A stretch of 64,000 nt of DNA, taken from NCBI GenBank assembly GCA_902774815.1, contig CACYJV010000003.1, forward strand, positions 1 through 64,000, read 5' to 3'. The first letter of the stretch is position 1. Every line of letters begins with the position of its first letter. Of the stretch, positions 1 through 7,338 are shown piece by piece. Below the pieces are notes generated by a model. The model had not been told where the DNA came from. It did not search any database and saw only the letters and a list, made by a program, of their open reading frames with translations. The translations under genes were made by a program, and so were the position numbers. The stretch is from an uncultured Prevotellaceae bacterium (GTDB lineage: Bacteria; Bacteroidota; Bacteroidia; Bacteroidales; Bacteroidaceae).

Positions 1-240
1 GGGGGTGGAAACCCTCTCCGCTACGCTCCGAGAGGCTTCCCCCCCACGGAACATTCTTCTTCCCTCATCCAATATTTGCACTTCTATCTTGAACTTGGGC
101 TTCCATTTGTCAGTATTTCTGAATAGAATGTAAGAAAAAAGGCTATGAAATCGGCTTTTTTTGGAAAATTGTAGGTCAAAAGTATATTTTGTTTCGAAAA
201 TACAAATAAATGTTTCAATAATACAAACAATTAAAAGCAA
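1..240. other. left border, no gene seen
   Basis: No convincing ORF lies here. Bases 1-50 are GC-rich with an imperfect palindrome (cctctccg against cgagagg), resembling the palindromic extragenic repeats at the right edge of the window. The rest is AT-rich. A weak hairpin at 135-161 (AAAAAAG against CTTTTTT) could be the terminator of a gene outside the window. Confidence 0.35.
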
Positions 241-261
241 AAAATAGTAACTTCGCAGCGT

Positions 262-478
262 AAATCTAAAACAAGCCACTATGTGGTTATAAATCCTCTC
301 GTGAGAAAGGTACCACAGTTAGCTCCGCCTGCCGCGTAAGCCATTAGCAGAATGAGATGGACTATTGTAGCGGTGGCTTACCAAAAAATAGAAACTAAGA
401 TAGAGCCAATAGAGTTTTTTTATCAGAGTAGATGTTCACAGTGATGCGAATAATACTCGACAGGCGGACTATTTTTTT
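262..478 (+). ncRNA. candidate structured non-coding RNA, family unknown
   Basis: This AT-rich intergenic stretch has several nested complementarities and no ORF. Bases 324-331 (TCCGCCTG) pair perfectly with 461-468 and enclose a perfect 8-bp helix, 336-343 (GTAAGCCA) with 374-381. There is also a small hairpin at 274-288 and a 5-bp helix 426-430/454-458. The outer helix is followed by seven T (472-478), and a second strong terminator lies at 511-539. A -7-like element TAACTTCG (248-255) precedes it but lacks a good -33 box. Overall size and long closing helix would suit a 6S-like or Bacteroidales-specific RNA, but I cannot assign a family. I see no tmRNA tag frame, RNase P core or SRP core. 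Confidence 0.4.
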
Positions 479-510
479 GCATGAAAATTAGTTATATCGG
501 TTATGTCTGT

Positions 511-539
511 GGCATCCCATTCATTGGGGTGCCATTTTT
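511..539 (+). terminator. intrinsic terminator
   Basis: A 9-bp stem (ggcatccca with tggggtgcc, one G-T pair) with a 5-nt loop is followed by five T. It would stop transcripts crossing the candidate RNA upstream. Confidence 0.75.
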
Positions 540-587
540 CTTTTATATGTGTCAGCAAAACAGGGGAAAAAGTCCTTTGCAATACAT

Positions 588-634
588 TTTTCCTGACGAA
601 ATGTTTCAGTATTCAGGAAAATGAAGTAATTTTG
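588..634 (+). promoter_or_regulatory. promoter of the S46 peptidase with an upstream inverted repeat
   Basis: A perfect Bacteroidota -7 element TAATTTTG lies at 627-634, putting the start near 641 and leaving a leader of about 128 nt. Just upstream is a perfect 9-bp inverted repeat, TTTTCCTGA (588-596) and TCAGGAAAA (613-621), which could be an operator overlapping the -33 region. The leader contains a 6-bp hairpin (649-654 with 661-666). Confidence 0.55.
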
Positions 635-768
635 CAAAACGATTGAGACGCGATTACATTATCGCGTACCCACGGCCTCGAAGAAGATGGCCTCCTCACC
701 ACCGTATCACCGATACCGTTGAGGAAGTAAAACAACAGGAACTTTAACACATATTTATAATATAGACA

Positions 769-2883
769 ATGAAGAAAACCATCCTCGCTCTTATTGCCCT
801 GCTGGGCATGAGCACAGCCCATGCCGATGAGGGCATGTGGACCATTTACAATCTACCGCAGGCTGTGTACGACCAGATGCAAGCAGAAGGTTTCCAGATG
901 ACTTACAACGATCTCTACTACGGTCCGACGTCGCTGAAGGCTGCCTGCGTGAACTTTTCAGGCTACTGTTCGGGTGTCGTCGTAAGCCCCGACGGCCTCG
1001 TATTCACGAATCACCATTGCGGTTTTGAAGCCATTCGCTCGCACTCCACCGTCGAACACGACTACATGCTCAATGGTTTCATTTCCAACAGTTACGAGGA
1101 AGAACTGCCCAATCCCGATATGTTCGTCTCGTTCATGATCGAGCAGAAGGACATCACCGATCAGGTCATGAAGCTTGGCTTTGCAGACATGATCGTTGAT
1201 ATGCAAGAACAGCTCATCGACTCGTTGGAGCAGGCCCTCTCGCAGGAAGTGAAGGCCAAGGACTCGACGCTGCGCCTGGAGGTGAAGCCTTTCTATGAGG
1301 GTAACCGCTTCTATGCTACCACCTATCAGGACTTTACCGACGTGCGCCTGGTGTTTGCAGTACCTAAGTCGATGGGTAAGTTTGGCGGTGAGACCGACAA
1401 CTGGATGTGGCCGCGCCAGACTTGCGACTTCTCCGTTTTCCGCATCTATGCCGACCCGAAAACCAACGGACCGGCAGCCTACTCGAAGGACAACGTACCT
1501 TACCACCCTCAGCGTTGGGCACAGGTCAGCATGCAGGGCTATAAGGAGGGAGACTTCGCCATGACTATCGGCTATCCGGGCTCAACGGAGCGTTACCTCT
1601 CGAGCTATGGCATTCGCGAGATGCGTGATGCCGATAACGCCACGCGTGCACAAGTGCGCGGCGTGAAGCAGGACATCATGATTCGCCATATGCGTGCCGA
1701 CGAGGCTGTACGTATTAAGTACGACTCGAAGTATGCCCAGTCGTCGAACTATTGGAAAAACTCCATCGGCATGAACAAGTGCATTGACTCCATAGGCATC
1801 ATCAATCAGAAGAAGGACTACGAGGATCGTATCGCCAACTGGCAGCAGGAGACAGGCTTCCTACAGGGAAAACTCGACTTCCAGGCCATGGCCCGCATGT
1901 ATGCCGACCGTCTGCAGGACCGCCGTGCCTTCATGTATTGGATTGAGACCTTCGGCAACACCAACGAGTTCTGCACGCGTGCCATGCGCCTGAGCCGCGG
2001 CATGGAAGTAAAAGGTCCCGAGGACAAGCCCAAAAAGCAATACATTGAGTTCGACGACAACAGCGACTCGTGGGACGAAGCCCTCGACCGCGAAGTCTTT
2101 GCTGCCCTGCTGAAGAACTACAAGGAGAATGTCGACGCACGCTACCTGCCCGACTTCTACAAGACCATCCACAATAAGTTCCAGGACAACTACACCGCTT
2201 ACGTGGACTACCTTTACAAGAAGTCGCAAATCATGAAGAAGGGACGCAAAATCTACGTGAACAAGAAGAGCTACCAGAAGGATCCCGGCGTATTGTTCGG
2301 CATCGACCTCATCGAAAGCCTCGGCGAACTGCGTGCCAATCTCATCCAGACCTACGACAGCATCGACTTGCAGGAGCGCTATCTCTGCGCTGCCAAGCTG
2401 CGCATGGAGGAAGACCTGCCCCACTACAGCGACGCCAACTTCACGATGCGCCTCTCCTATGGTCAGGTGGGTGGTTTCGAACTGGCAGGTGAGCCTTCGG
2501 GCTACTATACCACTGCTGAGTCTATCGTCGAAAAGATGAGAAAAGCCGATGAAAACGTGGAATATTTTGCCGAACCCGTCATGCACGAGTTGCTCTCAGC
2601 CAATGATTTCGGTCCCTATACTGACAAGACCACTGGCAAGATGCAGCTTTGCTTCCTGACCAATAACGACATTACGGGCGGCAACAGCGGCTCGCCCATG
2701 TTCGACGGCAAGGGTCAGCTCATCGGACTCGCCTTCGATGGCAACTGGGACTCGCTCTCCAGCGACATCAACTTTGACAAGCGACTGGCTCGCTGCATCG
2801 GTGTCGACATCCGCTACGTCCTCTATATGATGGACAAGTGGGGCCATGCCGATCGCCTGCTTCGTGAAATCAACGCAAAGTAA
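769..2883 (+). CDS. S46-family dipeptidyl-peptidase, DPP7-like
   Basis: A 704-residue exported serine peptidase that removes dipeptides from peptide N-termini in the periplasm, feeding amino-acid catabolism. A signal peptide ends near ADA (residues 18-20). The chymotrypsin-fold triad is visible: His82/83 in TNHHCG, Asp220 in NWMWPRQTCDF and Ser640 in GGNSGSP. Length matches the family (about 700). The residue 18 positions after the serine is Gly658 (AFDGNW). In the characterised Porphyromonas enzymes Gly there marks DPP7 (hydrophobic P1) and Arg marks DPP11 (acidic P1), so DPP7-like specificity is inferred. It has its own promoter and terminator, so it is monocistronic. Confidence 0.93.
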   Translation: MKKTILALIALLGMSTAHADEGMWTIYNLPQAVYDQMQAEGFQMTYNDLYYGPTSLKAACVNFSGYCSGVVVSPDGLVFTNHHCGFEAIRSHSTVEHDYMLNGFISNSYEEELPNPDMFVSFMIEQKDITDQVMKLGFADMIVDMQEQLIDSLEQALSQEVKAKDSTLRLEVKPFYEGNRFYATTYQDFTDVRLVFAVPKSMGKFGGETDNWMWPRQTCDFSVFRIYADPKTNGPAAYSKDNVPYHPQRWAQVSMQGYKEGDFAMTIGYPGSTERYLSSYGIREMRDADNATRAQVRGVKQDIMIRHMRADEAVRIKYDSKYAQSSNYWKNSIGMNKCIDSIGIINQKKDYEDRIANWQQETGFLQGKLDFQAMARMYADRLQDRRAFMYWIETFGNTNEFCTRAMRLSRGMEVKGPEDKPKKQYIEFDDNSDSWDEALDREVFAALLKNYKENVDARYLPDFYKTIHNKFQDNYTAYVDYLYKKSQIMKKGRKIYVNKKSYQKDPGVLFGIDLIESLGELRANLIQTYDSIDLQERYLCAAKLRMEEDLPHYSDANFTMRLSYGQVGGFELAGEPSGYYTTAESIVEKMRKADENVEYFAEPVMHELLSANDFGPYTDKTTGKMQLCFLTNNDITGGNSGSPMFDGKGQLIGLAFDGNWDSLSSDINFDKRLARCIGVDIRYVLYMMDKWGHADRLLREINAK

Positions 2884-2924
2884 ACACCAATGAGGCACAA
2901 AGCCAACCCCAAAACCACAGCAAC

Positions 2925-2960
2925 CAGCATCCACTCACCCGAGTTGGATGCTGTTTTTTT
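2925..2960 (+). terminator. intrinsic terminator after the S46 peptidase
   Basis: A perfect 9-bp stem CAGCATCCA (2925-2933) / TGGATGCTG (2945-2953) is followed by seven T. Confidence 0.9.
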
Positions 2961-3089
2961 CATTGAAAGTATGCACCTGCCGTGTCGTGTTTGTTATTTT
3001 TGAACTTTTTTTGCCTGTTTCATTAAATTTTTCCACATTTCTTACTATATTATATATGTAGGAACAATCAAATAAAAAGGAAGACAAAG

Positions 3090-3599
3090 ATGAGAAACGA
3101 AATGCAGAACGAAAACAAGAAGATGGTGGTTTACGTAGACATGGACAATACGTTGGTTGATTTCATGTCGGGTGTCAGCAAGTGTCCAAAGGAAAAGGTA
3201 GCGAAGTATGAATGCGACGAGAATGGTAAACAACAATACGACAACATTCCTGGTGTGTTTGCCAAAATGGAACCCATGCCAGGCGCCGTGGAGGCCTTTC
3301 ACTGGCTGGCCGAACACTTCGACACCTATATTCTCTCAACGGCCCCTTGGAACAACCCGTCGGCATGGAGCGATAAATTGGAGTGGGTGAAGACTTACTT
3401 GGGCGACGTTGCTTATAAACGCCTCATCCTTTCGCATCATAAAGACCTGCTTCGTGGTGACTATCTCATTGACGACAGCGACAGGGCCGATATCCTGCAA
3501 TTTCAAGGCACGCACATCCAGATAGGAAAGGAACCTTATAAAGACTGGACGGCCGTGCTCGACTACTTCAAGAATAACGTTTGCACTGAAAAGGAATGA
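3090..3599 (+). CDS. 5'(3')-deoxyribonucleotidase, NT5C-type HAD phosphatase
   Basis: A 169-residue cytosolic HAD-superfamily protein that would dephosphorylate (deoxy)nucleoside monophosphates. HAD motif I is VDMDNTLVD with Asp17 (nucleophile) and Asp19 (acid/base); motif II is the ILSTAP strand; motif III and IV are the SHHKD lysine and the IDDSDRAD acidic pair. No signal peptide. The chosen start (MRNEMQNENKK) gives the usual short basic lead before strand 1. Length and motif spacing fit the NT5C family. Neighbours do not suggest an operon. Confidence 0.88.
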   Translation: MRNEMQNENKKMVVYVDMDNTLVDFMSGVSKCPKEKVAKYECDENGKQQYDNIPGVFAKMEPMPGAVEAFHWLAEHFDTYILSTAPWNNPSAWSDKLEWVKTYLGDVAYKRLILSHHKDLLRGDYLIDDSDRADILQFQGTHIQIGKEPYKDWTAVLDYFKNNVCTEKE

Positions 3600-3672
3600 T
3601 AGCGAACGACAATTATTAAGAAACTTCAGCGAAACCCCAGCCGTTTTTGAGGCAAAAAACGCCCTTTTCATC

Positions 3673-3760
3673 GGGAAAAAGCAGTCCTTTTTATAGGGAA
3701 AAGCAGTCCTTTCTATAGGGAAAAGCAGTCCTTTTTATAGAGAAAAACACCCCTTTGAAA
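3673..3760. repeat. tandem array of a 22-23-bp unit, 3.9 copies
   Basis: Copies lie at 3673-3695, 3696-3717, 3718-3739 and a degenerate one at 3740-3760. The unit reads gggaaaagcagtccttttta plus ta. A weak hairpin (CGTTTTT 3642-3648 with AAAAACG 3655-3661) stands just upstream and may terminate the nucleotidase gene. The array is non-coding, between the nucleotidase and the promoter of the next gene. It is not CRISPR: no unique spacers separate the units. Confidence 0.85.
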
Positions 3761-3814
3761 GGCTACTGTCAATAGGCTCAAAAGCAATTGTCAGCCAAAT
3801 GTCAGTCAGCAAAT

Positions 3815-3846
3815 TTGCTACATGCACGCTAAAGGCGTTACCTTTG
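3815..3846 (+). promoter_or_regulatory. consensus Bacteroidota promoter, probably leaderless
   Basis: TTTG at 3815-3818, a 20-bp spacer, then TACCTTTG at 3839-3846, an ideal match. The start codon of the next gene is at 3851, only four bases after the -7 element, so the transcript probably begins at or within a few bases of the ATG. Confidence 0.8.
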
Positions 3847-3850
3847 CGGC

Positions 3851-6800
3851 ATGAAACAAATCGCAAATCAACAATCGTCAATCTGTAAGCGCGCAAACAC
3901 CCTGTTGGGTTGGCTGGTGTTTGCGCTGGCTGCGTGGGTATATTGCTCGACCGTAGAGCCGACTGCCTCGTTCTGGGACTGTCCAGAGTTCATCTTGAGC
4001 GGCTACAAACTGGAAGTCGGTCACCCGCCAGGCGCTCCGTTCTACATGATTGTTGCCAATGTCGTGTCGCAACTGGCCAGCGACCCCACACAGGTAGCGC
4101 TCATGGTGAACCTGCTCAATGCCTTGCTTTCAGCCGCCACCATCATGTTACTTTTCTGGACCATCACTCATTTGGCGGGGCTCACCCCGAGCGGACTCCT
4201 CGCAGGACTCGTCGGGTCGCTTATCTACTGTTTCAGCGACACATTCTGGTTCTCGGCAGTCGAAGGAGAGGTCTATGCCTTCTCGTCGTTCCTCACGGCA
4301 CTGGTGTTCTGGCTCATCCTGAAGTGGGAGGAGCATGCCGACGAACCTCATAGCGACCGGTATCTGGTGCTCATAGCCTACATCACCGGCTTGAGCATCG
4401 GCGTTCACCTGCTCAACCTGCTCTGCCTGCCTTCCATCGTACTCGTTTGGTACTATCGTCGCCACCCTGAAGCCACGCTTAGGGGCTCGCTTCGGGCACT
4501 ACTCTTTTCGCTGTTGCTGTTGGCAGCGGTGCTCTACGGCCTCATCCCTGGCATTGTGAAGCTGGCGGGATGGTCGGAACTGCTGTTTGTCAACCTGCTC
4601 CATTGTCCTTACAACACAGGTGTGCTTGTGTACGTCATTCTTCTATTTTCATCCATTTCATCGGGAATTTGGTACACGCAATGGAAGGGGATGAAAGCGC
4701 ACTCCAACTCCCGCCAACGCACTTTCTACCCTTTGCTCAACACTGCCCTGCTCTGCCTGCTCATGCTGGTCATTGGCTATGGCAGCTATGCCCTCATCCT
4801 GATACGCTCGTCGGCCAATCCGCCGATGAACCAGAACTCGCCAGAAGATGTCTTCACGCTGGCCTACTACCTGGCACGCGACCAATACGGACAACGCCCT
4901 CTTGTCTATGGGCAGGCCTACACCTCGCAACCCGAATGGGAACCTGTGGCAGGCACACAGATGATGCAGATGAAAATGAAGAAAGGAGCCCCCATCTACA
5001 AGCGTCTGCCGAAGGACACGACAAACATCGCGCAGCGCGACCGCTACTACGTGGCCGAGACTCAGGACCGATTGGTCTATGCACAGAACATGCTATTTCC
5101 CCGCATGTGGGATTCGCAGAAGGCCGATGCCTACGAGGCATGGATGGGGAACGTCAGTGGACACATGGTACCTTACGACTATGGTGGCGAACACGTAAGC
5201 GTGAAAATGCCAACCCAATGGGAAAACCTTCGTTTCTTCCTCTCCTATCAGTGCAACTTCATGTATTGGCGCTACTTCATGTGGAACTTCTGCGGCCGGC
5301 AAAACGACATTCAGGGACAGGGAGAACTTGAACACGGCAACTGGATAACGGGCATCCCACTGCTCGACGACCTGCGTTTGGGCGATCAATCGTTGTTGCC
5401 CGACGTACTGAAGCAGAACAAAGGGCACAACGTGTATTACGGATTGCCGTTTTTGCTCGGTTTCATCGGACTCCTGTGGCAAGGTCTTCGTCGCGGGCAG
5501 CGAGGCATTCAGCAGTTTTGGGTTGTCTTTTTCCTGTTTTTGATGACGGGTCTAGCCATCGTTGTCTACATCAACCAAAATCCATTGCAAGTGCGCGAGC
5601 GCGACTACTCCTATGCCGGCTCGTTCTATGCCTTCGCCGTCTGGTGCGGATTTGGCGTGATGGCCATCAAAAACTATGCCAGCAAGTTGCTCAACCATGG
5701 CTTGACAAAACTTGTTAACTTAACAAATGGAGTTAACAAGAGGTTAACAAAATCTGTTAACTTAACAAATGGGGTTAACAAGGGGTTAACAACCTCGATG
5801 AAATGGGCAATTTTTGCAAGTTCCATGCTATATATTCCCCTGCTCATGGCCATGCAGAACTGGGATGATCACAACCGTTCCCAACGCACCACATGCAGCG
5901 ATTTCGGCCACAACTACCTGGAGTCGTGCCAGCAGGATTCCGCTTCCTCCCCAGCCAAGAACGGACAAGGCGGCACCATCCTTTTCTGCGACGGCGACAA
6001 CGACACCTTCCCCCTATGGTATTGCCAGGAAGTGGAGGGCGTACGCACTGACATCCGTGTCTGCAACCTGAACTATCTGCCCACGGATTGGTACATCGAC
6101 CAGCAGCGACGACCCAACGAAAGGGCTCAGGCGCTGCCCATCCCCTGGCAACAGGCCGACTATCGGGGTGACCGTCGCAACTACATAGCCATCCGACCGG
6201 AACTGAAGGCACAGCTGGAGGACTTCTATCGCCAGCACCCGGAGGAAGCACGGCAGCAGTTTGGCGACGAACCGTTTGAGTTGAAGAACGTCCTGCGCCA
6301 CTGGGTGTGCGCTGAGGAGAAGGATTTGCAGGTGATTCCTACCGACACCGTCTATCTGAAGGTGGACAAACAGGCTGTACGCGAAAGCGGAATGATGGCA
6401 CCCGACGGCCGCAGGGCTACCGAACTCACCGACGAAGAAATTCCCGATCGCATGGAAATCTCGCTCGCTGGCCGCCGAGGCCTGCACAAAGGACAGCTGG
6501 CTTTCCTCGAAGTGCTGGCCAACAGTGGTTGGCGACGCCCTGTCTACGTATGCTCCAGCGTGCCCAGTTCTGAGTATCTCAACCTCGATGATTACCTCGT
6601 GGTCGAAGGTATTGCCGAACGCTTCACCCCCTTCCGCCACGACCGCGACGAGGGATGCATCGACACAGAACGCACTTTCGACAACCTGATGCACCGATTC
6701 CGCTACGGCGGACTCAGCCGGCCGGGCCTCTATCTGGACGCCCCCTCCGTGAGCATGGCCTGTCGCATGCGGTTGACGTTTGCCCAACTGGCCATGGAAC

Positions 6801-7186
6801 TACACAAAAGGTCGGTTGCCGAACACAACGATGCCCTGCGGCAGCAGGCACTACAGGTGCTGAAGCGCTGCGACCGCGAACTGCCAGCCCAAAACCTGCC
6901 GTTTACACACGAAAACGGTGCCCATTTGCTGGCAAGAGCCTATGCTTTACTGGGACAAAAGGGCGAGATGCAACGCCATGTGGATGCCGTGTGGCGCAAC
7001 TGCGAACAGCACCTGCAGTGGATAGCATCGCTATCGGCAGAACAAAGGGCGTTTCGTGGCAACGAAATACAGCGCCTCTGCGCCGTGCTCTACCACCTTG
7101 CACAGACCGTTCAGGTCGTTGACGAAGCTCAGGCACAGTACATGGCACAGCAAATCATGGCCTATCGAACTACGTTCGAATTGTAG
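3851..7186 (+). CDS. DUF2723 membrane glycosyltransferase, GT-C-like
   Basis: An 1111-residue multi-spanning protein. The N-terminus (GWLVFALAAWVYCSTVEPTA, then SFWDCPEF) is the DUF2723 signature, followed by many hydrophobic helices to about residue 660 and a large soluble C-terminal part. Human TMEM260, which shares DUF2723, is a protein O-mannosyltransferase, so a lipid-linked-sugar protein glycosyltransferase is the best guess; donor and acceptor are unknown. Asp/Glu residues in the first loop (SFWDCPE) resemble the GT-C catalytic loop. Residues 619-646 are a 14-residue tandem repeat encoded by an extragenic-type DNA repeat. The ATG at 3851 is kept although it is almost leaderless, because the family N-terminus begins there. 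Confidence 0.85.
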   Translation: MKQIANQQSSICKRANTLLGWLVFALAAWVYCSTVEPTASFWDCPEFILSGYKLEVGHPPGAPFYMIVANVVSQLASDPTQVALMVNLLNALLSAATIMLLFWTITHLAGLTPSGLLAGLVGSLIYCFSDTFWFSAVEGEVYAFSSFLTALVFWLILKWEEHADEPHSDRYLVLIAYITGLSIGVHLLNLLCLPSIVLVWYYRRHPEATLRGSLRALLFSLLLLAAVLYGLIPGIVKLAGWSELLFVNLLHCPYNTGVLVYVILLFSSISSGIWYTQWKGMKAHSNSRQRTFYPLLNTALLCLLMLVIGYGSYALILIRSSANPPMNQNSPEDVFTLAYYLARDQYGQRPLVYGQAYTSQPEWEPVAGTQMMQMKMKKGAPIYKRLPKDTTNIAQRDRYYVAETQDRLVYAQNMLFPRMWDSQKADAYEAWMGNVSGHMVPYDYGGEHVSVKMPTQWENLRFFLSYQCNFMYWRYFMWNFCGRQNDIQGQGELEHGNWITGIPLLDDLRLGDQSLLPDVLKQNKGHNVYYGLPFLLGFIGLLWQGLRRGQRGIQQFWVVFFLFLMTGLAIVVYINQNPLQVRERDYSYAGSFYAFAVWCGFGVMAIKNYASKLLNHGLTKLVNLTNGVNKRLTKSVNLTNGVNKGLTTSMKWAIFASSMLYIPLLMAMQNWDDHNRSQRTTCSDFGHNYLESCQQDSASSPAKNGQGGTILFCDGDNDTFPLWYCQEVEGVRTDIRVCNLNYLPTDWYIDQQRRPNERAQALPIPWQQADYRGDRRNYIAIRPELKAQLEDFYRQHPEEARQQFGDEPFELKNVLRHWVCAEEKDLQVIPTDTVYLKVDKQAVRESGMMAPDGRRATELTDEEIPDRMEISLAGRRGLHKGQLAFLEVLANSGWRRPVYVCSSVPSSEYLNLDDYLVVEGIAERFTPFRHDRDEGCIDTERTFDNLMHRFRYGGLSRPGLYLDAPSVSMACRMRLTFAQLAMELHKRSVAEHNDALRQQALQVLKRCDRELPAQNLPFTHENGAHLLARAYALLGQKGEMQRHVDAVWRNCEQHLQWIASLSAEQRAFRGNEIQRLCAVLYHLAQTVQVVDEAQAQYMAQQIMAYRTTFEL
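5705..5788 (+). repeat. in-frame 2 x 42-bp tandem repeat inside the DUF2723 gene
   Basis: Copy 1 is 5705-5746 and copy 2 is 5747-5788, 38 of 42 bases identical by eye. Each encodes a 14-residue Asn/Lys/Leu-rich unit (TKLVNLTNGVNKRL) and contains several gttaac/ttaac words. It lies in a loop between transmembrane segments and looks like the gttaag-type words filling intergenic gaps elsewhere in this window (compare 60421-60457). Confidence 0.85.
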
Positions 7187-7194
7187 TCAGCACC

Positions 7195-7237
7195 GGCCGC
7201 CACGACGCTGGCAAACCGGCAAGTGGCGGCCTTTTTT
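7195..7237 (+). terminator. intrinsic terminator after the DUF2723 gene
   Basis: A perfect 9-bp stem GGCCGCCAC (7195-7203) / GTGGCGGCC (7223-7231) is followed by six T. Confidence 0.9.
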
Positions 7238-7291
7238 CGCGTCGTAGTCAACTTTTTTCGAATCAGGCATCGTCGTTTCAGGAAAAAATGC

Positions 7292-7299
7292 TAATTTTG
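7292..7299 (+). promoter_or_regulatory. -7 promoter element that decides the next start
   Basis: TAATTTTG is a perfect TAnnTTTG box; no clear TTTG lies 19-21 bp upstream. It falls inside the longest possible ORF (ATG at 7288), so translation more likely starts at the ATG at 7339, about 33 nt after the expected transcript start. Confidence 0.5.
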
Positions 7300-7338
7300 T
7301 GGCGCAAAGCAATCAACAGGCTTTTCCACAAACAGCAA

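Noticed and set aside
3673-3760. possible CRISPR array (22-bp units)
   Set aside because: Head-to-tail units without spacers.
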